39,737 nt of DNA, taken from Deltaproteobacteria bacterium. GTDB lineage: Bacteria > Desulfobacterota > G020345765. Numbering within the stretch: the first letter of the stretch is position 1; every line of letters begins with the position of its first letter. Shown here piece by piece: positions 33,828-39,737 of this stretch. The DNA is taken from NCBI GenBank assembly GCA_020345765.1, contig CP070770.1, positions 2,405,647-2,445,383 of the forward strand. Direction: 5' to 3'. The position numbers were made by a program, and so were the translations under genes. The notes beneath the pieces are model-generated. The model searched no databases, was not told the origin of the DNA, and saw only the letters and a list, made by a program, of their open reading frames with translations.

Positions 33828-33940
33828 CCCCTCACCTCGCTCCTCTCCCCAGGGGGGAGAGGAAGTAATAACCGATAAAAGTTCCCTCTCCATTGGGGGA
33901 GAGGGCTTACCCCGATGTCCATCGGGGTAAAGGTGAGGGG
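33828..33940. repeat. 113-bp palindromic intergenic repeat
   Basis: An imperfect long inverted repeat with CCCCTCACC at one end and GGTGAGGGG at the other. Inside are CTCTCCCC / GGGGGAGAG arms and a GATGTCCATCGGGG core. The internal block GAGGAAGTAATAACC...TTCCCTCTCC matches the panB-panC spacer repeat. It is a candidate REPIN or MITE-like element. Confidence 0.65.
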
Positions 33941-33973
33941 GAAATACATAAAGTAAAAATAAGGAGGTAGAAG

Positions 33974-35167
33974 ATGATTGATTTCAGCCTGACCGATGAG
34001 CAGGTCGCTATCCAGAACACCGCCCGCGAGTTTGGTCAGAAAGAGATAAAACCGATCGCGGCCGAGCTCGACCGCATCCCCGATCCAAAAGAGGTTTTTC
34101 CCCGGGCCCGGGAGGTGATCGAAAAAGGGGTCAAGCTTGGTTTCCCCTACATGATTATCCCCAAGGAATACGGGGGATTGGGGGCGGATCACCGTACCAT
34201 TGGGGTAGTTTTCGAAGAATTGGGGGCCGCCGATGCCGGTTTGGCCGGGACCCTGGGGATTAGCAACTTCGCCTTCCTTACTCTCCTGCTGGGGGGAACT
34301 GATGCACAGCAAAAGAAGTGGTTCGAGACGGCGCTCAGCGATAAGGACGGTCTGTTCCTGGCATCCTGGGCCGCTACCGAGCCCCAGGGATTAGGAATGG
34401 ATACCGATGCCCTCTGGGAGGGTCAGACTAGGTTCAATCTAAAGACCAGTGCTGTTCCTGATGGGGATATTTATCGAATTAACGGAGAAAAATGCTTTAT
34501 TACTGCCGGAGGTATCTCCCGGATCTGTATCGTTCTGGCCCAGACCCCCAAGGGACCGAGCCATTTCGTCATTCCCACCGATACCCCGGGATTCGAGGTA
34601 ACCAAGACCGAGGACATGATGGGGCACCGGACAATGAACGATGTCGAGCTTTTCTTCGACAATGTTAAGGTTCCCCGAGAGAACCTTATATCCGGGGAGG
34701 AAGGGAAAGGTGCCTTCGAGTTAATGGGGATCCTCGGCTATTCCGATGCCTGGGTCGGAGCCCTGGCGGTGGGGCTGGCACGGGCGGCCTACGAGGCGGC
34801 CCGGGAGTACTCTAAGCTGCGGGTTCTGGCCGAGAAGCCGATAATCCGGTTTCAGGCAGTGGGGATGATGATTGCCGATATGGCGATGCAGATCGAGGCG
34901 GCCCGGGCCCTGGTCTGGCGGGCATTGTGGTCTAATGACACCATGCCGGTTCCCGACACCAAGCTTTCGGCCTTGGCCAAGGTCTTTGCCAGCGATGCGG
35001 CAATGCGGGTTACCACCGATGCGGTGCAGGTCTACGGGGGTGCCGGGTACATGAAGGAAAATCCGGTGGAGAAGTATATGCGGGATGCCAAGGTAACCCA
35101 GATTTATGAGGGCACCAATGAGCTCCTTCGGATCCTCGCCAGCACCATGATCTATCTGGGGATGTAG
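33974..35167 (+). CDS. Acyl-CoA dehydrogenase
   Basis: FAD enzyme of 397 residues that alpha,beta-dehydrogenates acyl-CoA esters. Motifs: FSLTDEQVAIQNTAREF, YGGLGADHRTIGVVFEELG, ASWAATEPQGLGMD, KCFITAGGISRI, and the C-terminal QVYGGAGYMKENPVEKYMRDAKVTQIYEGTNELLR with the catalytic Glu region. Ribosome binding site AAGGAGG is ideal. It converges on the flavoprotein gene with 21 bp between. The chain length or substrate cannot be told from sequence. Confidence 0.93.
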   Translation: MIDFSLTDEQVAIQNTAREFGQKEIKPIAAELDRIPDPKEVFPRAREVIEKGVKLGFPYMIIPKEYGGLGADHRTIGVVFEELGAADAGLAGTLGISNFAFLTLLLGGTDAQQKKWFETALSDKDGLFLASWAATEPQGLGMDTDALWEGQTRFNLKTSAVPDGDIYRINGEKCFITAGGISRICIVLAQTPKGPSHFVIPTDTPGFEVTKTEDMMGHRTMNDVELFFDNVKVPRENLISGEEGKGAFELMGILGYSDAWVGALAVGLARAAYEAAREYSKLRVLAEKPIIRFQAVGMMIADMAMQIEAARALVWRALWSNDTMPVPDTKLSALAKVFASDAAMRVTTDAVQVYGGAGYMKENPVEKYMRDAKVTQIYEGTNELLRILASTMIYLGM

Positions 35168-35188
35168 GAGGATGGAACTACATTCGTT

Positions 35189-36793
35189 TTACATTTTGAC
35201 TCCCGAAGCATGGTAGGCAGCCCGGAAGCCGAAAACACAGGCCTGGCCCAATGTCGCACCGGCGCCCGGATAGGTATCACCGAATAGAGAAGCGGCCGCA
35301 TTCCCCGCGGCGTAAAGGCCGGAAACGATCTTTCCATCCTCTGATTGCACCCGACCGAACTCATCGGTAACCGGACCCATTTTTGTCCCCAGGCATCCCG
35401 GGTGCAGGCGGACAGCCTGGAAAGGTGCCTCCACCGGCCCGATATTGGGATGACCCTGGTAGAAACGATCGCCGGTAAACCGGTCATAGGCACTTTCGCC
35501 CCGGTGAAAGTCATCGTCCCTGCCCCTTGCCGCCATCTCGTTCCAGTGCTCGAGGGTTTCCTTCAGATTGGCCGCCGGGACCCCGATCTTTCCTGCCAGC
35601 TCATCAACCGATCGGGATTTATTCATGTAACTTTTAGCCGGCTGTAAATTTATGGTAATCCCGCGGGGGTAGTTCTTGACATAATAAGACCCCCAGATCA
35701 GCCAGATTCTATCAAGTGAAGGATCCTTATTAAGGGCCATGATCCCGCCGACGGTGTTGTAACAGGCGGCCTCGTTGGTGAACCGTCTTCCTTCGGCATC
35801 TACCATGATCCCACCCGGCCGGGCACGGTCATATACCGTCGGATAATAGGCCCACAGATCGGGGCCGGGCTTCTTTTCATCCTCACCGTAAAGCTTCATG
35901 AGAGGCATCCACCAGCAGTAGGGGTTCCCCACCTTGAGGTCGGCATTCAGTGCTAGGGACAGACCTCCTCCATCATCACACTCCTCCGGGGCTACGCTCA
36001 AGACCGGGCGGGCAGTGGCCAACCGTTTCATTAGCTCGGGATGATGAGAGAACCCGCCACATCCCATGATCACGATCGGAGCAGAAACCCTATGGCCACT
36101 TACCACCGCTCCGGTGACTTCGGCGTTCTGGATCAACAGGCCCTCGGCTTTACCACTTAGGGCAATATCAATCCCCGCATTCAAGCAGGCATCCAACAGG
36201 TATCCAATAAAGGCCCTTCCCATGGCCAGGTGACCTAAAACCGTCCGCTTGACCATTACGGTCTTTTTCCAACGGCCCATCCGATGCGGCCCCCACTCCA
36301 TGAACTCCTTGACCGAAAAGGAAGGGAAAAACCACGGTAGCCTGCGGACCAGAGAACGAATCATTTTGGGGCCTTTATAAACCAGAGCGGAGATCGACCG
36401 ACCGGCACTTGCCCCTTCAAGCTCCTGGTAATAGTCGGGATAGTCAGGGAGTGTCTCCAGCTGAAGGCCTTTTGAGATCATAAAGTCCAGTAAACGGGGA
36501 CTATCGTTAAGAAACCCATTTAGGCAGGCATCGTCAATTGCCGGATAGGTATTCTTTAGGTAAATTCTTGCCAGTTCGGAGTCTTTTGATGGATCCTTTT
36601 TGAATCGATGTCCGGGAAGCCAGCACACCCCACCGCTGTAGGAGGTCGCCCCCCCGATACTATTGGACTGTTCAACCAGCCACACCGACCAATCGGGCCT
36701 TAAGTCCTTGACGGTCAGGGCAGCGACCAATCCCGCTCCCCCGGAGCCAATGATTAAAGCGTCACATTTGGAAGGAACTCTTTCCTTGATCAT
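35189..36793 (-). CDS. FAD-dependent ketosteroid-dehydrogenase-like oxidoreductase
   Basis: 534 residues of the FAD-binding-2 (fumarate reductase/3-ketosteroid delta1-dehydrogenase) family. The dinucleotide motif is G16-S-G-G-A-G21. SYSGGVCWLPGH, PGGIMVDAEGRRFTNEA and the C-terminal GLYAAGNAAASLFGDTYPGAGATLGQACVFGFRAA pattern are family features. It probably introduces or reduces a C=C bond in a steroid-like or other polycyclic substrate; the true substrate is unknown. No ribosome binding site is seen before the ATG. Confidence 0.85.
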   Translation of the reverse strand: MIKERVPSKCDALIIGSGGAGLVAALTVKDLRPDWSVWLVEQSNSIGGATSYSGGVCWLPGHRFKKDPSKDSELARIYLKNTYPAIDDACLNGFLNDSPRLLDFMISKGLQLETLPDYPDYYQELEGASAGRSISALVYKGPKMIRSLVRRLPWFFPSFSVKEFMEWGPHRMGRWKKTVMVKRTVLGHLAMGRAFIGYLLDACLNAGIDIALSGKAEGLLIQNAEVTGAVVSGHRVSAPIVIMGCGGFSHHPELMKRLATARPVLSVAPEECDDGGGLSLALNADLKVGNPYCWWMPLMKLYGEDEKKPGPDLWAYYPTVYDRARPGGIMVDAEGRRFTNEAACYNTVGGIMALNKDPSLDRIWLIWGSYYVKNYPRGITINLQPAKSYMNKSRSVDELAGKIGVPAANLKETLEHWNEMAARGRDDDFHRGESAYDRFTGDRFYQGHPNIGPVEAPFQAVRLHPGCLGTKMGPVTDEFGRVQSEDGKIVSGLYAAGNAAASLFGDTYPGAGATLGQACVFGFRAAYHASGVKM

Positions 36794-37092
36794 CTTTTAA
36801 TGAACCTTTTAATTTCCCCTCCCTTGACGGGAGGGGACTAAGGGGAGGGTGAAAAGTCTTAGATCCTTTTCTAATCACTCCCTCCCTAATTCCCATCCAT
36901 TCGACCCTGGTACAGGCAGTGCTCCTCAGGAAGTTGCCCCCTATACGCATTATTTGGGTATATATTATACGACAACTTAGCGAATCTGAAAATCCCACCT
37001 ATCTGCAATCTGTAATCTACAATCTGCAATCTTACATATTCTTGACAGTTTCTTAGGTTCTGTTATGATTTTAGGCAAAAGGGAGGTTACTC
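36794..37092. other. Divergent intergenic region with repeats and a promoter
   Basis: 299 bp between divergent genes. It holds a GC palindrome at about 36818-36837 (CCCCTCCC, GGGAGGGG) and four 7-bp tandem units of CTGCAAT/CTGTAAT/CTACAAT at about 37004-37031, then a promoter for the ligase gene. No gene. Confidence 0.6.
37042..37069 (+). promoter_or_regulatory. Putative promoter of the third ligase gene
   Basis: TTGACA (37042-37047), a 16-bp spacer and TATGAT (37064-37069), about 24 nt before the ATG. Confidence 0.55.
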
Positions 37093-38775
37093 ATGAGGTT
37101 ACTTCTTTTTATGTTAAGAGGGTTCAAGGCTTTGCTCAAAGCTGAGTACCGGAGAGGAACCCTGAGGGAAACCCTCAAGCTGTCACGACAGGCGAAAACA
37201 CTCAAGTTCTCCCGGGACCTGACCCACGCCGAGCTCCTGGAAGAGAAGGCGGCAAGAAACAAAGATCGCACATTTCTTTTTTTTAAGGACCAGACCATCT
37301 CCTATGCCCAGATGGATACCAATGCCAGCCGGGTGGGCAATTTCCTGCTCAAGCTGGGAGCGAAACCCGGAGAGGGGATAGCGATCATGATGAAGAATTC
37401 TCCCCGGTGGCTGGACCTGTTCTTCGGCTCCCAGAAGGTAGGGATGTTTTCGGTACCGGTAAATATCGCCCTGCGCGGGGATTCCCTGGCCTATATCTTC
37501 AATAACTCCGGCGCCCGATACCTGTTTATTGATCACGACCTGCTTGAGTTCTACCAGAGAGTCGAGGGAGAAATAGATATACCCCCCAGGATTATCGTTA
37601 ACCAGGAGAACGCTCCTCCGGATTACCGGATTCCCGAGGGCATGCTCTCGCTGGAAGAAGTTTATTCCGAAAGCACGGACACCCGGAGGCCGGAGGTGGA
37701 ATACCGCCCGGATGATCCCTACATGATCCTCTACACCTCGGGAACCACCGGGCGGCCCAAGGGGGTAGTGACCCGCTATAAGCGGACCGGGATAAAGGCG
37801 CTGAGTATGCTGGCAGGTGCCTCGTTAAAGCGGAGCGATATCTATTATACCTGTCTCCCGCTCTTTCACGCCAATGCCCTTCTCCTTACGGTTACTGTCG
37901 CAATGGCTGCCGATGCCCGGGTGGCCCTGAGTGAGCGCTTCAGTGCCCGGAATTTCTGGGATGAGGTGAGGCAATACAATGTCACGGTTTTCAATACCAT
38001 CGGGGCCATAATCCCCATTTTGCTCAAGCAGCCCGAGCGCCCGGAGGACAGAAAGAACAGGGTGAGATATGTAATGTCCGCTGCCTGCCCGGCCGATATG
38101 TGGGAGAGGTTCGAGAAGAGGTTCGGGGTGAAGCTCCACGAAGGCTACGGGGCAATCGATGGGGGTGGGTTTATCACGATGAACTTAGGTAACGCCCCGG
38201 TGGGCTCGATCGGAAAGCCGCTGTTCGGGAACTACCGGCTGGTGGATGAGAATATGCAGGATGTCCCCCAGGGGCAGCCCGGGCAGCTGATCTGCTGGGT
38301 GGGAAAGAAGAAGGAAGAAAGCACGGTGGAGTATTACCGGGACGATAAATCAACCGGCGAGAAGCTCAAGGACGGCTGGCTCCGAACCGGGGACCTGATG
38401 TATAGGGATAAGAAGGGGAACCTCTATTTCGTCGGGCGGGTCACGGAATCGATGCGCCGGAGAGGGGAGAATGTGTCCGCCTACGAGGTGGAGCAAGCGA
38501 TCCTTAAGCATCCGGATATAATCGAATGCGCGGTCTATGCCGTCCCTTCCGAGCTGGCCGAGGATGATATCATGACTTCGGTTGTGCCGCTGGAGGGGAA
38601 GACGGTTGATCCGAAGGAGCTTATCGGGTTCCTCCAGGATAAGCTGGCCAGGTTTGCGATCCCCCGTTATGTCCGCATAGTTGATTCTCTCCCCAAGACC
38701 GAGACCGAGAGGGTCATAAAGAAACTGCTGGAAAAAGATGGGGTAACCGGGGATACCTACGATGCGGAGAAATAG
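37093..38775 (+). CDS. Acyl-CoA synthetase-like AMP-forming ligase (third)
   Basis: 560-residue AMP-forming acyl-CoA ligase. The ATP motif is LYTSGTTGRPKGV, followed by LLFHANALLLTV-like and HEGYGAIDGG segments and the A8-type region LRTGDLMYRDKKGNLYFVGRVTESMRRRGENVSAYEVE. The C-terminal catalytic region reads PKTETERVIKK; many relatives have TGKV there, so Arg replaces the usual Lys at that position, as some carnitine/bile-acid-type CoA ligases may have. The N-terminal MLRGFKALLKAEYRRGT is basic. Good ribosome binding site (GGGAGGT). Likely substrate is a medium- or long-chain acid; unknown. Confidence 0.9.
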   Translation: MRLLLFMLRGFKALLKAEYRRGTLRETLKLSRQAKTLKFSRDLTHAELLEEKAARNKDRTFLFFKDQTISYAQMDTNASRVGNFLLKLGAKPGEGIAIMMKNSPRWLDLFFGSQKVGMFSVPVNIALRGDSLAYIFNNSGARYLFIDHDLLEFYQRVEGEIDIPPRIIVNQENAPPDYRIPEGMLSLEEVYSESTDTRRPEVEYRPDDPYMILYTSGTTGRPKGVVTRYKRTGIKALSMLAGASLKRSDIYYTCLPLFHANALLLTVTVAMAADARVALSERFSARNFWDEVRQYNVTVFNTIGAIIPILLKQPERPEDRKNRVRYVMSAACPADMWERFEKRFGVKLHEGYGAIDGGGFITMNLGNAPVGSIGKPLFGNYRLVDENMQDVPQGQPGQLICWVGKKKEESTVEYYRDDKSTGEKLKDGWLRTGDLMYRDKKGNLYFVGRVTESMRRRGENVSAYEVEQAILKHPDIIECAVYAVPSELAEDDIMTSVVPLEGKTVDPKELIGFLQDKLARFAIPRYVRIVDSLPKTETERVIKKLLEKDGVTGDTYDAEK

Positions 38776-38789
38776 GGGCGCATGGATGG

Positions 38790-39614
38790 ATGAGGATGGT
38801 AGAGCCGAACGATGAGTTAATCGAGAAGGTCCCCTTAAGCTTCTTAGATGTGGAGACTACCGGCCTTACCCCCCGTTTCGGTGACCGGATCTGCGAGGTA
38901 GCGGTCCTTCGCTGTCACGATGGGGAGACAAGGGCATTCGAAAGCCTGGTTAACCCTAAACGACCTATCTCCCCCGGGGCCAGCTTTGTAAACGAAATCA
39001 CGGACAGTATGGTTGAGGGTGCTCCCCTCTTTGATGATATAGCATCTAAGGTTCTTGAATTTCTCGAGGGGGCGGTAATCGTCTGCCACAATGCACCCTT
39101 TGATTTAGGATTCCTCTCGCGTGAATTAGAGCTCTTAAACATAGAGATGGTGGATAACCCGGTCATAGATACCCTGAGGCTTGCCCGGAAGTACTATGAT
39201 TTTTCATCTAATAGCTTAGGCAATATTGCCAAATATTTAGGTATTAGTGTAGATATTAAACACCGGGCAATGGCCGATGTGCACATCACCAGAGCGGTGC
39301 TATCCCGTTTCTTAGACGATTTTGCCGAACAGGGAATTACTCGCCTGGGGCAGGTGCTTGCCCTTCAAGGGGCTTACCGCCGGGCCCCGCGGCGAAGAAG
39401 GCCGGTAGCACTGCCCCCGATTCTGGAAGAGGCCATTCAAATGAATAAAGATGTCTGGCTCCGGTATGTTTCTCAAGGGGGAGATGTAACCGAGAGGATG
39501 GTCGAGCCTAAAGAGATCGTTGCCTACCGGGATTATTTGTATCTCGTAGCCTATTGCCATCTGCGTCAGGATGAAAGGACATTCCGCCTCGATCGAATTA
39601 TAAATTTAAGATAG
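38790..39614 (+). CDS. DnaQ-like exonuclease fused to a WYL-like domain
   Basis: 274 residues. Residues 13-175 are a DEDDh 3'-5' exonuclease: D20/E22 in FLDVETTGL, D105 in CHNAPFDLGFL, H158 and D163 in HRAMADVHITR. This resembles DnaQ or the PolC exonuclease part. Residues about 209-274 form a WYL-like domain: VWLRYVSQGGDVTERMVEPKEIVAYRDYLYLVAYCHLRQDERTFRLDRI, the conserved Y-x...RxVxP...YLxAYC...RTFxxDRI pattern. WYL domains bind nucleic acids or small ligands in regulators. Fusion to an exonuclease suggests ligand- or ssDNA-controlled degradation or repair. Start at ATG 38790 or 38796. Confidence 0.85.
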   Translation: MRMVEPNDELIEKVPLSFLDVETTGLTPRFGDRICEVAVLRCHDGETRAFESLVNPKRPISPGASFVNEITDSMVEGAPLFDDIASKVLEFLEGAVIVCHNAPFDLGFLSRELELLNIEMVDNPVIDTLRLARKYYDFSSNSLGNIAKYLGISVDIKHRAMADVHITRAVLSRFLDDFAEQGITRLGQVLALQGAYRRAPRRRRPVALPPILEEAIQMNKDVWLRYVSQGGDVTERMVEPKEIVAYRDYLYLVAYCHLRQDERTFRLDRIINLR

Positions 39615-39737
39615 TATAAAATGCGATTTATTATATAGAGTGATTAAAAATAATTGTGCGTAGGGTAGTATTACAAATACAGACAGACGAATAAATTCTA
39701 AATAATGTCAAATGCCAAAGCTCAAAGTTCAAACAAA
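39615..39737. other. AT-rich end of window with low-complexity repeat
   Basis: No gene. The segment 39704-39737 contains AATGTCAAATGCCAAAGC then TCAAAGTTCAAACAAA, related to 5110-5160 and 31490-31516. The element continues beyond the window. Confidence 0.6.

Overview
The window looks like chromosomal DNA from an uncultured, probably diderm bacterium related to the Desulfobacterota (former Deltaproteobacteria) or a neighbouring candidate phylum. This placement is an inference. It rests on the rho-rpmE-prfA-prmC-murA gene order, a zinc-ribbon/DUF3426-like membrane protein, a stand-alone GspE/PilB N-terminal (MshEN-like) protein, a pan-motif-like leader before panBCD, several acyl-CoA synthetases, and many short palindromic intergenic repeats. 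I saw no tRNA, rRNA, CRISPR array or prophage.

Layout. 0.1-3.8 kb (minus strand): a lipoprotein with a coiled-coil stalk and 13 YadA-head-like repeats, a DUF1016/PDDEXK nuclease, and an unrecognised winged-helix-like protein with a consensus, apparently leaderless promoter. 4.0-6.6 kb (plus): panB-panC-panD behind a promoter, a structured leader and a terminator/antiterminator pair. 6.6-17.1 kb (plus): a housekeeping run of rho, rpmE, prfA, prmC, murA, pyrK, a two-gene nucleotidyltransferase cassette, pyrD and sppA. rho is split by an in-frame TAG, and the cassette sits between direct repeats. 17.1-21.6 kb: a DUF3426-like protein, an overlooked 54-residue zinc-ribbon membrane protein, an MshEN-like protein followed by an HTH protein and a helical-repeat protein, and tatA. 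21.8-27.6 kb: an oligopeptide-type ABC transporter (one ATPase, two permeases, one binding lipoprotein) with nagZ and hisI.

27.6-38.8 kb is rich in acyl-CoA chemistry. It holds two minus-strand acyl-CoA synthetases (one fused to an SCP2-like domain), an alpha/beta hydrolase, an IS30-type insertion sequence, an acyl-CoA dehydrogenase, a ketosteroid-dehydrogenase-like flavoprotein and a third acyl-CoA synthetase. 38.8-39.6 kb holds a DnaQ-like exonuclease fused to a WYL-like domain.

How the genes work together: panBCD supply pantothenate and hence coenzyme A, which the acyl-CoA island uses. rho, prfA, prmC and rpmE serve transcription termination and translation. murA feeds peptidoglycan synthesis, and nagZ beside a peptide importer points to peptidoglycan turnover. 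pyrK and pyrD form the NAD-linked dihydroorotate dehydrogenase. The points most worth a second look are the rho amber codon, the pan leader switch, the cassette inside pyrK-pyrD, the exonuclease-WYL fusion, the ligase-SCP2 fusion, the extended PyrK and the lipid-anchored YadA-like protein.
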